Positions 8,909 to 18,394 are shown, counted from the stretch's first letter. The stretch: 64,000 bases of DNA from Hyphomicrobium sp. (GCA_016716675.1 JADJVG010000003.1:124001-188000); one strand, 5' to 3'. Notes: generated by a model from the letters alone, not told the origin. Numbers and translations are program-made.

Positions 8909-9955
8909 ATGAACAAACGCCATCTAAGATTGAGCCGGTTTCCAAAGGGCGAGTGGGTGCTGCTGTTCCGTGGTACGCGGTTCGCCGCCGTGGCGCTCGT
9001 AACAACTCTGCTTACAAGCGGCGCGGGCGCATCCTCTGTGCTGGCCGACGAAGCATTCATCACGAGCGAGAAAGACAATACCGTCGCCGTCATCGATACA
9101 GAGCGGCACGTGCTTTCGCGCAAGTTCAAGGTTGGCCGACGTCCGCGTGGTATTGTAGCGGCGCACGACGGGTCAGCCCTCTATGTGTGTGCAAGCGACA
9201 GTAATAGTATTCAGATATTAGATCCGGTATTCGGCAAGATTGTCGGGCAGATTGATGACGTCAATGATCCGGAACAGTTAGCCCTGTCGCCGGACGGGCG
9301 CCTGCTTTACGTGAGCAATGAAGAAGAGAACGCCGTCAGTATTATCGATCTGACAAAGAAGGCGGTCATTAAGACGATCCCGGTGGGCGTTGAGCCGGAA
9401 GGCGTTTCGGTATCGCCGGACGGCCAATTGATCGTTGTGACATCCGAAACCACAAATATGGTTCATCTGATCGACGCGGCCAGCCAGTCGATTGTCGGCA
9501 ATATTCTCGTCGCCGCCCGCCCGCGTTTCGCAGCCTTTACACCGGATGGCGAAAAGCTGTGGGTGTCGTCCGAGATTGGCGGCGTTGTTTCTGTCATTGA
9601 TCGTGCAACCCGCAAGGTTGAACGTGTGATTTCGTTCGCAATCCAGGGCGTATTGGCAGACAAGATCCAGCCAGTCGGGATCGTCTTTTCGGCGGACGGC
9701 AAACGCGCCTTTGTGGCCCTCGGGCCGGCAAGCCGCATTGCAGCTGTCGATGTCGCGACGGGGGAAGCGGTCAAGTATATCCTCGTTGGCCATCGCGTAT
9801 GGCACATGGCCATGACGACAGATGGCGGCAAGCTCATCTCTGCTAATGGCGGCACCAACGACGCTACGATTATTGCAATGGAGTCACTTGCCGGTGTTAA
9901 GTCTTTGACAGTTGGGCGGCAGCCGTGGGGTATTGCCGTGATCGCCAAGGAATAG
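8909..9955 (+). CDS. PQQ-catabolism-associated YVTN beta-propeller protein
   Basis: 348 residues. A long export signal (hydrophobic 27-46, cleavage near SVLA) is followed by about seven YVTN/WD-like repeats, recognisable by recurring LSPDGRLLYVSN, VSPDGQLIVVTS and FSADGKRAFVAL motifs. Length, repeat type and neighbourhood match the family annotated as PQQ-dependent catabolism-associated beta-propeller protein. The biochemical role is not established: a periplasmic scaffold or binding protein for the quinoprotein pathway is likely. It is 116 bp downstream of the SoxYZ-like gene and probably ends the plus-strand unit. The codon style matches its neighbours and there is no truncation. Confidence 0.85.
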   Translation: MNKRHLRLSRFPKGEWVLLFRGTRFAAVALVTTLLTSGAGASSVLADEAFITSEKDNTVAVIDTERHVLSRKFKVGRRPRGIVAAHDGSALYVCASDSNSIQILDPVFGKIVGQIDDVNDPEQLALSPDGRLLYVSNEEENAVSIIDLTKKAVIKTIPVGVEPEGVSVSPDGQLIVVTSETTNMVHLIDAASQSIVGNILVAARPRFAAFTPDGEKLWVSSEIGGVVSVIDRATRKVERVISFAIQGVLADKIQPVGIVFSADGKRAFVALGPASRIAAVDVATGEAVKYILVGHRVWHMAMTTDGGKLISANGGTNDATIIAMESLAGVKSLTVGRQPWGIAVIAKE

Positions 9956-10719
9956 TCGGCATTGTGAAATTTTTAGCGCGTTGGGCAGTGACGACCGCAA
10001 TTTCGGGCAGCACGTACTGCGACCTGGAGAGCTATAAGGGGAGGCGGCTCAATAAGTTTGAATGGGAAAATAGCCGCTTGAATATGGCGGTCTCCGTACT
10101 GACGCTCAACATCAGAACTTGAATAGTGTTCGACATCAACGCATGTCAGTCAGAACGAGTGGCTTGAGGAGCGGATGACTTAGAACTCATCGTAACCTCC
10201 TGATGAGTGGACCTAAGACCGAAATCCAGACAGCCCAGACCTCCACAAAATGCGACGCCAGCAAACCCGTCAGGCTCCGAGCGCTTCGCCCTCGCCTCGA
10301 CACTTGTCGCGTCACCCGAAGGCGCTACGCTGCTTACGACAAACTCTACATCGTCCTAGGTGGTTGGCGCGGTGAATTCACCATCGCGGAGCTCTGCCGG
10401 CGCCTTCCGACATCGGCGGCGTGCTAGCGCAGATGCAGTTTAACAGCAATGCCGTTCAGGATGGTCTGGTGGCGGTAGCCGCCAATAGCTATCCTGCCGA
10501 GCCGTCCGCGCCGTGACTTAATGGACGTTTCCAGCGGTATCGGCGCGGCGCCGGGCTGCCGCGTTTTGTTCTGCCCTCTGCAACAATCTCAATGCGGCCG
10601 TCACGGAGTAATTTGTCTAACGCCGCTTGGCACCGCCGCGGTGTCATTCCAGCTTGTGATCCTCCCCCACTGAAGTGGTCCGACTTGAAATATGGCTTTT
10701 TGCCCGAGGAGGACAGTGA
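9956..10719. other. Gene-poor region with decayed fragments
   Basis: No intact gene is recognisable. A minus-strand reading frame near 10489-10660 encodes a basic helical stretch (RRCQAALDKLLRDGRIEIV) that looks like the end of a winged-helix or replication-type protein, but it has no start or domain I can name. The stretch borders IS3 debris, so it is best read as junction material between the quinoprotein locus and the acyltransferase island. Confidence 0.4.
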
Positions 10720-11037
10720 TGCCGAAGAAGAGGTGCAAAGCGAAAGAGATCGTCTCAAAGCTTCGCCACGTGGACGTTTTGGTGGCTCATGAGAGCTTGG
10801 CGATCAGGGTGCGGCGCAAGCTGAAATCGGTCGACGTGATCGACGTTCTCTCAGAGCTGTTCGTCCTGCGCGGTGTTCCAGGGCACATTCGCTCTAACAA
10901 TGGCCCTGAGTTCATCGCCGAAGCTGTGCAGAACTGGATCGCCGCTGTTGGATCGAGAACGGCTTGCATCGCGCCGGGCGGCCCGTGGGAGAACGGATAC
11001 GTCGAGAGCTTCAACGCCTGGCTCAGGGACGGGCATT
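10720..11037 (+). mobile_element. IS3-family transposase remnant (OrfA start joined to OrfB end)
   Basis: The reading frame starts MPKKRCKAKEIVSKLRHVDV, as IS3-family OrfA does. After about 20 residues it jumps to the C-terminal half of OrfB: RVRRKLKSVDVIDVLSEL, then RSNNGPEF, then PWENGYVESFN. The missing middle shows an internal deletion joining the two genes. In the DDE core the second Asp (normally SDNGPEF) is Asn here, while the Glu of WENGY is kept, so the product cannot be an active transposase. A stop follows soon after. It marks past insertion next to the MBOAT-SGNH pair. Confidence 0.8.
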
Positions 11038-11285
11038 GAAGGCTCAGTCACTGTGTATCGATGCCAGCCAAGGTCCGCTGAGTAAGTTGCAAAACGAGTA
11101 TCAACGTTATATGTTTCTGGGGGGAGATACTCACATGGATCGTCCGCGCTTGGCGCGACAGACGGCCGTGCAATTGCCGGGTGGCGCCTGATGGTACTGT
11201 TAGGGGAGCCCACGTTCGTTCAAATCGACCTCGTCCCATATGTGCTGGTGGTGGCGTTTGTCAGACAGGGGGCGATCTCGAAGCT

Positions 11286-12748
11286 ATGATTTTCAGCTCA
11301 GATGCATTCATTTTCTTTTCTTGCCTGCGTGGTTGGTTCTGTTCTTTCTCTTTTCGGCGCGAGCCCGCAGCTGGACAAATTGGGTCGTTCTGGCGGCCTC
11401 CATTGCATTCTATGCTTCGTGGCAGTTCAATTTTCTGCCCGTAGTAATCATCTCGATCGCAATCAATTATGGTTTTGTGGTCTGGCTCAAGCTTGCCACA
11501 AACACGAAACCAGTCGTGGTCGCTGGGGTTGTATTCAACCTAGCGCTGCTTGGGTGGTATAAATATTGGTGCTTTTTCGGATCTTCGTTCGGAATATCAT
11601 CGTGTGACCCACTTTCCGCATCACAACATCTGCCACTGGCTATTTCGTTTTTTACGTTTCAGCAGATTGCGTACCTAGTCGACATCCATCGGCATACGGA
11701 AGCTGGCCGCAACATTCCGCACCCTATCGATTATGCTGCATTCGTCTCGTTCTTTCCGCATCTCATTGCAGGACCAATTACCCGTTCGAACGAGCTTCTA
11801 AAACCTATCGAGGAGAAAGCCTACCGTATTTCGGCATATTCTCTGGAAGTCGGTCTATTGGTTTTCGTTATAGGTCTCCTCAAGAAGGTGCTGATTGCGG
11901 ATCCACTCAGCAAAATTGCAGACCCGATTTTCAATGCGACCAGTAATGGTGTTCTCGATTCATTGAGCGCTTTGCTGGGCGTCGTAGCCTTCACCCTGCA
12001 AATTTACTTCGATTTTAGTGGCTACTCCGAAATGGCGGTGGGTCTCGGCTTGATGATCGGGATCCAACTGCCCTGGAACTTTGCAACTCCCTATGGCTCT
12101 GCATCGATCGTTGAATTCTGGCGACGCTGGCACATTACCCTCAGTACGATCCTGCGCGATTACCTCTACATTGCGCTAGGCGGTAACCGACGCGGCGAAT
12201 TTCGCAAGCACATTAACTTGATGGCCACGATGATACTTGGCGGCCTGTGGCATGGCGCAAATTGGACTTTTGTAGTTTGGGGTGCCCTACATGGAGCATT
12301 CCTCATCGGTGCCCACGTCTGCCGGGAGTCCAGCGTGCGAAAACTACCGGCTTGGCTCGCGGTGATCTTCACCAATGTCGTGGTGGCTTTCGCCTGGATA
12401 TTCTTCCGCGCCGAGAATTTTGCTGCGGCATCAAATATGATCATGTCGTTTGGGCATCGATGGGATACCGCAGCGGCAGCGGGCTACTTGGCAGATTTTG
12501 ACAAACACCTAATGTTGAGATCAACAACCGATCTCAACTGTGTCGTCAGCGGCATCACCTTTCTTATCATTGCCTATTCAATGGCCATAGCTGTGCGAAC
12601 GCAAACGATCCTGGCTTGGTACCAGAACATAATGTCACAAAAGTATATCGCGAGTATCACGCTCGCGATCGTAGCCGCATGGGCTACGAGCTATGCGCTC
12701 TTTTTGCAAGCAGGCATGCCCATTAAGTTCATTTATTTCGATTTCTAA
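11286..12748 (+). CDS. MBOAT-family O-acyltransferase (AlgI/PatA-like), probable N-terminal frameshift
   Basis: A polytopic membrane protein of about 487 residues. Hallmarks are AGPITR in the middle and the motif LGGLWHGANWTFVVWG, whose His (codon at 12251) is the conserved MBOAT residue. It moves acyl (often acetyl) groups across the membrane to a partner that modifies an exported polymer. The continuous frame runs from 11240 with an atypical N-terminus (MCWWWRLSD). A different frame at 11286 reads MIFSSDAFIF, the usual AlgI-type start. Adding one T to the run 11311-11314 joins the two smoothly into FIFLFLPAWLVLFF. I therefore place the start at 11286 and suspect a one-base error or mutation. 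It is followed after 9 bp by its SGNH partner. Base composition is lower in GC than in the core genes. Confidence 0.82.
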
Positions 12749-12757
12749 GGGACCCGC

Positions 12758-13735
12758 ATGACAAAATCAGTGTTGGTCGTTGTCACGTTTTTATCGACGC
12801 TCTTCGCCATCAACACTCGAGACATCGTCGTCTCATATAGCGTCGCATCACGGTGGCTAGGGAATGCCGATCAAAGGCTCCCGAACATCCGCATAATCTC
12901 AGAAGAATGCCGGGCGCCCTTTATTCGACGGTTCATTGCGCTCCAGGATCTCACGAAGCCCACAATGCTGATATTCGGTGATAGCCAGTCGTTCAATAAA
13001 GGCGTTCCGGCAAAAAGCACCTGGCCAGCGCGTTTCAACGAGCTTGCAGACCTCCGACTAAACATCGTCAACCTTGCTGTGGTAGACGGACGACCGCCGG
13101 ACACGCGATTTATCGCTGCGCAATTGTCTGGAAAAGCAGATCTAGCGGTTGTCAATCTAAATCAAGCCCACTTCAACGGGCTCGAGAGCCGTAAGATTCC
13201 GCCGCTGACTGAGGCTCCCTTCGAGTTTGTCCGCTGCATCGTGTCTATGCGTCGTTTCCTAGTTACGACAGAATTGCCCCTTCCCGATGCCAAGCCCGTA
13301 CGCGAGCGATACCGCAAGGCTACGCTTGCAAAAGACCGTTACGAGATGAGGCTTGACTCCGGTGTGCTGAGGTCAACCGTCGAGGCCGTGGCATTAAAAG
13401 CAGATCGTACGATTGTGTATATTACGCCAAACAATATCGATGTCTTTGGCGACTATGGCTATGACGTGCAGCGCTTTAAAGATGACAGTGCTCAAATGTT
13501 GGAAACTTGTGCAGAAACTGTAGCTACCTGCTTCGACCTGTCTTCGCGCATGTCCAAGGCGAATTTCTATGACATAGTCCATCTGAATACGGCAGGGAAT
13601 GACAACCTAGCAAAGCTCCTATTGAAGGAAGCGACAAGAGCAGATACTCCCCTCGACGAACGGCACTTCACTAGCACCCACCGCAACAGTACGCAGTACC
13701 AATTGCAATCGTTGCCCCGTCGAGGCCTGCATTGA
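12758..13735 (+). CDS. SGNH-hydrolase-like O-acetyltransferase partner (AlgJ/AlgX/PatB-like)
   Basis: 325 residues with one N-terminal hydrophobic segment (signal or anchor). Catalytic pattern: Ser76 in FGDSQS (block I), an Asn-containing ITPNNID region, and Asp272-x-x-His275 in YDIVHLNTAGN, the Asp-His pair of SGNH enzymes. There is little sequence likeness to named families, but the position 9 bp after an MBOAT gene repeats the known pairs AlgI/AlgJ, PatA/PatB and DltB/DltD. In these pairs the MBOAT protein passes the acyl group across the membrane and the SGNH protein places it on an exopolysaccharide, peptidoglycan or teichoic acid. The target here is unknown, as no polysaccharide genes are nearby. 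Confidence 0.75.
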   Translation: MTKSVLVVVTFLSTLFAINTRDIVVSYSVASRWLGNADQRLPNIRIISEECRAPFIRRFIALQDLTKPTMLIFGDSQSFNKGVPAKSTWPARFNELADLRLNIVNLAVVDGRPPDTRFIAAQLSGKADLAVVNLNQAHFNGLESRKIPPLTEAPFEFVRCIVSMRRFLVTTELPLPDAKPVRERYRKATLAKDRYEMRLDSGVLRSTVEAVALKADRTIVYITPNNIDVFGDYGYDVQRFKDDSAQMLETCAETVATCFDLSSRMSKANFYDIVHLNTAGNDNLAKLLLKEATRADTPLDERHFTSTHRNSTQYQLQSLPRRGLH

Positions 13736-14202
13736 TTGATGGTATCTTCAGCTGAAACGACTGGTGTAGTTTGAGCGCCAGTTTACTTCGACACAACGCG
13801 TTGAGTGAGTGGTGCGAATTGAGTTGCAACGTCAGGCACTCTATAAAACACTGCAACATCTCTCCGGCGTTGACACGGAACAGCCTTAAGCAGCGTCTTG
13901 AATTCGCCCATGACAGTGTTGTGCGCCGCGATGCGGGGCTCTCCGAGTTCTAGTGCTACCTTTGCTATCGTGGATGTGGGTGGTCGTGATTGGCAACGTC
14001 ACTGAGGTGCCCACGGGAACCCGCTCGATCCTGTTCCAAGCTGCGCAAAGAGGCCCCAGTGCGTGCCAGCAGTGCAAACCCATAAAGGCCTAACCGTGAA
14101 ACGTCTGGCAAACACTGCGCCGGTGCTGTCACCGGCGCCTTTCATCAAGCAGGCTGGGTTCAGTAGAATGGCCTCATATATTGGAGACGGCGTTCCACCA
14201 GA
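13736..14202. other. Intergenic region, no gene recognised
   Basis: 467 bp between the SGNH gene and the convergent flavin oxidoreductase gene. Short frames exist on both strands, but none has a plausible ribosome site or a recognisable product. It contains the hairpin at 14117-14138. Confidence 0.5.
14117..14138. terminator. GC-rich hairpin, possible bidirectional terminator
   Basis: GCGCCGGTG - CTGT - CACCGGCGC is a perfect 9-bp stem with a 4-nt loop, located between two convergent transcription units. The T-tract is weak on both sides (CTTTC on plus, GTGTTT on minus), so termination would be inefficient or Rho-assisted. Confidence 0.45.
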
Positions 14203-15504
14203 TCATGCGCGCAGTCGACGGGTACGATAATTACCCCATCCGCTTTGGACGAAGGATTTTAAGAATGTGCCGAGCGCGCTGGCGTTCGGATGGGGATTAC
14301 CACCCTGCGCGATACGCTTGAGCTGCTGCGTATACCAGATAACTTCCATCAGCCCCAAGCGGTCCACGGGTTTAATACCCGTCTTAATGGGACGAACGCG
14401 CTGTGGGCTGTCCTGTCCTTTGAGCAGTAGCGCTGGTGCGTCGGGATCGATCGCAAGCAGGCGCGCCAAGCCGATGATGTCGAGAGCCCCCGAACGCAAC
14501 GCGGCATTCATGCCGCCGACGCTGCGGAACCCGCCGGTGACCATCAATGGCGTCGTTACAAGGCCTCGAACTTTTTCAGCGAATGCGAGGAAGTAAGATT
14601 CCCGCGCGATCGTTGAGGCCTTCTGCGGTTCCGCCACAACACCGCTCATCGCCGGCGCCTCGTACGTGCCGCCAGAAATCTCGATCAGATCAACGCCTGC
14701 ATCGGCGAGCGCAAGTATGGTTTCGACCGATTCCTCTTCTGTGAATCCGCCACGTTGGAAATCGGCCGAGTTTAACTTTATCCCGACAGGGAAATCAGGC
14801 CCGACGTTTTTGCGGATTTCCTCGAACACGGCCAATACAAAGCGGCGTCGTTTCTCTGGGCTGCCGCCCCATGCATCGGTGCGTTGATTGTGGTGCGGCG
14901 ATAGAAACTGATTGATCAGGTATCCATGGGCACCGTGAATTTCGATTCCGCTGAAGCCGGCCTTCTTGCAGATCGCCGCGCTACGACCGAAACGGCGGAT
15001 GATGTCCTCAATTTCCGCGACCGTGGCCTCTCGCGGCGTGTCGAAGAAGGCCGCCATGTCCTGTCGAAATGGTATGGCAGACGGCGCGATGTTTTCAGTG
15101 TTTAGCCCTTTGGGCGACTGCTTGCCAGGATGGTTGAGCTGCGCCCAGATGGCGGCGCCTTGATCGGTCGCGGCACGTGTCCATTGCTGCAACAGAGGCA
15201 AATCGGTGTCATCTTCGATTGCGACGTTGCCGGGCTCGCCAAGCGCGCGGCGGTCTACCATGATGTTGCCAGTGATGATCAGCCCTATGCCGCTTGCGGC
15301 CCAGCGGCGATAGAGTGTGACAAGCTTGGGCGTTGGCCGATTATCATAAGTGCCCAAGGTCTCGCTCATCGCGGACTTGGCGAGACGATTTCTGAGCTCA
15401 CTGCCGTTGGGTAAGCGCAACGGCTGGTTCAAGAGATGATCTCCAGCATTCGTGAGCGTCTGGACGGCATGGTTCTCGTTGTTTGTTGTCGTGGCGGATG
15501 TCAT
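14203..15504 (-). CDS. Old Yellow Enzyme-type NADH:flavin oxidoreductase
   Basis: 433 residues. FMN-dependent TIM-barrel ene-reductase: QLNHPGKQSPKG, the active-site block EIHGAHGYLINQFLSPHHNQ with its paired substrate-binding residues, RTDAWGGSPEKRRRF, and a C-terminal phosphate-binding region (VTGGFRS, IIGLARLLAIDPD). GGAGC lies about 6 nt before the ATG. Such enzymes reduce activated C=C bonds of enals, enones or nitro compounds. It is the last gene of a four-gene minus-strand unit (quinone oxidoreductase, alpha/beta hydrolase, SDR, this gene) divergent from a TetR repressor, a layout like nemR-nemA electrophile-response systems. The in vivo substrate cannot be read from sequence. Confidence 0.88.
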   Translation of the reverse strand: MTSATTTNNENHAVQTLTNAGDHLLNQPLRLPNGSELRNRLAKSAMSETLGTYDNRPTPKLVTLYRRWAASGIGLIITGNIMVDRRALGEPGNVAIEDDTDLPLLQQWTRAATDQGAAIWAQLNHPGKQSPKGLNTENIAPSAIPFRQDMAAFFDTPREATVAEIEDIIRRFGRSAAICKKAGFSGIEIHGAHGYLINQFLSPHHNQRTDAWGGSPEKRRRFVLAVFEEIRKNVGPDFPVGIKLNSADFQRGGFTEEESVETILALADAGVDLIEISGGTYEAPAMSGVVAEPQKASTIARESYFLAFAEKVRGLVTTPLMVTGGFRSVGGMNAALRSGALDIIGLARLLAIDPDAPALLLKGQDSPQRVRPIKTGIKPVDRLGLMEVIWYTQQLKRIAQGGNPHPNASALGTFLKSFVQSGWGNYRTRRLRA

Positions 15505-15587
15505 CGGATCAGCTCCATGAGCAATCGTTTTCTGTCTTTTCGGTCTGTGTCGTGGCGTCTACCAAGGCGTCGACCAAGACGGGGGCA

Positions 15588-16406
15588 TCAGGCGTCGAGC
15601 CTCATGTCTCTTCGAATTCCAGCGTCCACCATGTTGGCAGGGGCAAATCTGCGGAGCAGCCGCAGACGGCGGGCCGCGGCACCGACAGTATATCGGGCTT
15701 TCGGGCGAACCGCAGTGGCCGCTTTCAAGACCATTTCTGCCACGGTGCTGGGCTCGTCTCCAGCCTCGACGGCTTGGCTCACCCACTTGGCTATGGCCGC
15801 ACGAACGTCGCGGTATTCTTCTTTTGCAAGGTCGGGCTGCATCGCGTTCGCGTCAATCAGCGTCTTTGTGAACGCAGGTTCAATGACCGTAACCCGAATG
15901 CCTCGCGCGCGCAGTTCGTGGTCAAGCGATTCCGAGTATCCTTCGATCGCGTGTTTGGTCGCGGCATAGAGCGCCATGTACGGCATCGGCAGAAACCCAA
16001 GCACGGAGCCGATGTTGACGATGCGACCGCCGCCTTTAGCCCGCATGTGGGGCACGACGGCAGTTGTCATTCGCACAATCCCAAAGAAGTTCGTGTCGAA
16101 GATCGAATGGGCCTGATCGATAGAACTCTCTTCTGCTCCGGCGGGAGCGACACTGAATCCGGCGTTGTTCACGAGCAGATCGATGCGCCCTTCCAACCGT
16201 ATCACGTCGTTGATGACCGCTTCGACGGAGTCATCGCGCGTCACGTCGAGGGGCAACATCTCGAACGGTCGCTTGCCCGCTTGGCCTCCCTGTCTGCTGG
16301 TGCCGTAGACCTTGTAGCCCGCCGTGACCAGCCGTTGTGCCGTCGCTGCGCCAATGCCTGATGATGCGCCGGTAACGAGCGCGATTTTCCTGTTGTTGTC
16401 AGCCAC
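15588..16406 (-). CDS. Short-chain dehydrogenase/reductase
   Basis: 272 residues from a GTG at 16406. GGAG stands 7 nt upstream of this codon, and the protein then starts directly with the beta-strand before the nucleotide loop. Classical SDR: TGASSGIG cofactor motif, NNAG stabilising motif (LLVNNAGFSV), catalytic Ser near NIGSVLGFLPMP and YAATK (Tyr-x-x-x-Lys). The basic Arg/Gln pair after the second strand (TSRQGGQ) suggests NADP(H). The product is probably a carbonyl/alcohol oxidoreductase of the electrophile-processing unit. It lies 83 bp upstream of the OYE gene and 75 bp downstream of the hydrolase gene. Confidence 0.85.
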   Translation of the reverse strand: MADNNRKIALVTGASSGIGAATAQRLVTAGYKVYGTSRQGGQAGKRPFEMLPLDVTRDDSVEAVINDVIRLEGRIDLLVNNAGFSVAPAGAEESSIDQAHSIFDTNFFGIVRMTTAVVPHMRAKGGGRIVNIGSVLGFLPMPYMALYAATKHAIEGYSESLDHELRARGIRVTVIEPAFTKTLIDANAMQPDLAKEEYRDVRAAIAKWVSQAVEAGDEPSTVAEMVLKAATAVRPKARYTVGAAARRLRLLRRFAPANMVDAGIRRDMRLDA

Positions 16407-16481
16407 GGAGCTCTCCAATGGACAAAAATGGGGTAATCAAACAAACTGCCGGCAGACACCTGCACGAGTTTGTCAGCTTGG

Positions 16482-17324
16482 TTAGGCGGTTGAAAGAAAG
16501 CGTTCGACCAATGCCGCCACTTCGACGGGGTGCTGCTGATGCGGGCCGTGTCCAGCCAACGGATAGACGGCGACCTGTGCGTTTGTGAGTTCTCGGAACA
16601 GCAGCCATGTGTTCTTCAGGGGGAAGAACGGGTCGCGGTCGCCAGAGATGATCAGGAACGGCTGCTTCAGTTGCTTCAGACGCGCATAGTGATCGGTCTG
16701 GCCGCCCATAAATCCAGAAATCGCCTCGACCATCTTTGAGATGATTTCAGGACCAACGACCGGTTCGCGATCCTTCCGCACGGACCAGCGATCGATAAAT
16801 GCCTGCGTTTCGTTCTCGCGCCCTTCTGCAAAAAACAGATAGCGGACGTCTTCGAAAGAATACGTCTCTTTCAGCGCGATACCGAACACGATGTCGGTGG
16901 GAGGAGCCGTCTCCGCATTGCCGGCAGGGCCTGTGCCGATGCCGACGACCTTTCGGACCAGCCTTGGCTCCTGCAAGGCAATGGTCTGGCAGACGAATCC
17001 GCCCATGGAAAATCCTAGAAGATCGATCTGTTCGTAGCCGAGTTTTCGCGCGAACGCAGCCGCGTTGCGCCCCTTCTCGTCGAAGTCCTTGGCGGGTGTG
17101 CCGGTCGACGAGCCTATAGCGGCATCACTGAATAGGATGACGTGTCGCGTCTTGGCGAGTTCATCGACAAAGGCAGGGTCCCAATCGTCCAACGTGCCAC
17201 GAAAGCGCTGTAGGAAGATGACCGGAGTGGGATCTGCGGGATGCGTAGGGCGCAACTCGCGGTAGGCGTAGGATACGTCACCGACAGTTACGTGCTTGGT
17301 TGCGACGTCAATAGCGTTCGTCAC
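16482..17324 (-). CDS. Alpha/beta-fold hydrolase
   Basis: 280 residues from a GTG at 17324, which has GGAGG 6 nt upstream; the frame stays open further upstream but would overlap the next gene. The nucleophile elbow is GFSMGG. The oxyanion region is LQRFRGTLDDWDP instead of the usual HG motif, a variant seen in non-haloperoxidase-like hydrolases of this kind. The catalytic acid is probably in the ISGDRDPFFP stretch, and the His is in LAGHGPHQQHP. The enzyme may hydrolyse an ester or lactone produced in the same pathway. It is third in the unit, with about 80 bp spacing on both sides. Confidence 0.82.
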   Translation of the reverse strand: MTNAIDVATKHVTVGDVSYAYRELRPTHPADPTPVIFLQRFRGTLDDWDPAFVDELAKTRHVILFSDAAIGSSTGTPAKDFDEKGRNAAAFARKLGYEQIDLLGFSMGGFVCQTIALQEPRLVRKVVGIGTGPAGNAETAPPTDIVFGIALKETYSFEDVRYLFFAEGRENETQAFIDRWSVRKDREPVVGPEIISKMVEAISGFMGGQTDHYARLKQLKQPFLIISGDRDPFFPLKNTWLLFRELTNAQVAVYPLAGHGPHQQHPVEVAALVERFLSTA

Positions 17325-17404
17325 GGTATCCTCCGTTGTGCAGGTTGGATCATGGACGCCGAAGGCGTTCCAATGCTGGAACGGCAAAGCGATATGGCGT
17401 TTCG

Positions 17405-18394
17405 TCAAACGGTGACGATGATTTTTCCGAACTGGTCGTTCGATTCCAGATAGCGGTGGGCTTCAACGATCTGATCGAAGGGAAAGGTCTTGGCGATGGC
17501 CGGTTTCAGCGTCCCTGCTTCGAGTCCGCTGGTGACAAATGAGATCGCTGCTTCGCGGCGCTCGGGATTTGCAACAACTTCAAAAAGTGTATAGCCGCGA
17601 ACGTTCAAGCCCTTGAGGAGTGCCGGGCCAAACGGAAATGGTGTCGGTTGAAGGCTCAATAGTCCGTAGAGGACCAGTGTGCCGCCCGCAGCCATTGCCG
17701 CCGCGAGTTTTTCGATTCCTGGCCCTCCGACCGGATCGAAAACAACACGAGCGCCCTTGCCACCGGTGATGGCATTGACGGCCTCGACGATATCCTGCTC
17801 GTTCGTCGCTATGACGTGCGCCGCGCCAGCTGCCTTTAGCTGGGCCTCCTTCGCTCTGGTCCGCGTTGTCGCTATCGCAATGCCGCCCACGCTATTGACG
17901 ATTTGGATGGCCGCGAGTCCCACGCTCGACGATGCGGCAGGAATGATGACGGCATCGCCTTTACCGACCTTGGCGACGTCGATCAGAGCGCCGTAGGCGG
18001 TAATGTAGGCCATCCACACAGCGGCCGCTTCGATTGCACTCAAGCCCTTGGGGCGCTTGACCACGGCATAGGCGGGCACAACCGCAACCTCGGCGTAGAC
18101 GCCGTAGGCGTTGAGCGAGAAGGCAGGAATGACGCTGACAGGCTCACCGACGGCAAAGCCGCTCACTCCGGGACCTAGTTCAAGCACCACGGCTGACGCT
18201 TCGTAACCGTTTTGGGCCGGCAGGTTCGGTTGCTCCAAGTAGGCACCGGATCGGAACATTTGCTCGGCGCGATTGAGGCCGATGGCTTCGATGCGTACGC
18301 GCAACTCGCCGTCTTTCAAGGCGCGGTCAGGAAGGTCTTCGATCTGCAGAACTTCTGGACCGCCGGTGCGGTGGAAGCGGACGACTCTGCTCAT
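17405..18394 (-). CDS. Zinc-independent MDR-family quinone oxidoreductase / enoyl reductase
   Basis: 329 residues. Medium-chain dehydrogenase/reductase of the quinone-oxidoreductase type: N-terminal GroES-like fold (GGPEVLQIEDLP), NAD(P)-binding region around PAASSSVGLAAIQIVNSVGG, then FDPVGGPG. It lacks the Cys/His zinc ligands of alcohol dehydrogenases, as expected for QOR-like enzymes. It likely reduces quinones or alpha,beta-unsaturated carbonyls with NADPH. First gene of the minus-strand unit, directly divergent from the TetR gene; the palindrome at 18444-18465 lies in its promoter. Confidence 0.87.
   Translation of the reverse strand: MSRVVRFHRTGGPEVLQIEDLPDRALKDGELRVRIEAIGLNRAEQMFRSGAYLEQPNLPAQNGYEASAVVLELGPGVSGFAVGEPVSVIPAFSLNAYGVYAEVAVVPAYAVVKRPKGLSAIEAAAVWMAYITAYGALIDVAKVGKGDAVIIPAASSSVGLAAIQIVNSVGGIAIATTRTRAKEAQLKAAGAAHVIATNEQDIVEAVNAITGGKGARVVFDPVGGPGIEKLAAAMAAGGTLVLYGLLSLQPTPFPFGPALLKGLNVRGYTLFEVVANPERREAAISFVTSGLEAGTLKPAIAKTFPFDQIVEAHRYLESNDQFGKIIVTV

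Noticed and set aside
10203..10427. 74-residue plus-strand frame
   Set aside because: No ribosome site or recognisable domain, within a region of decayed DNA.
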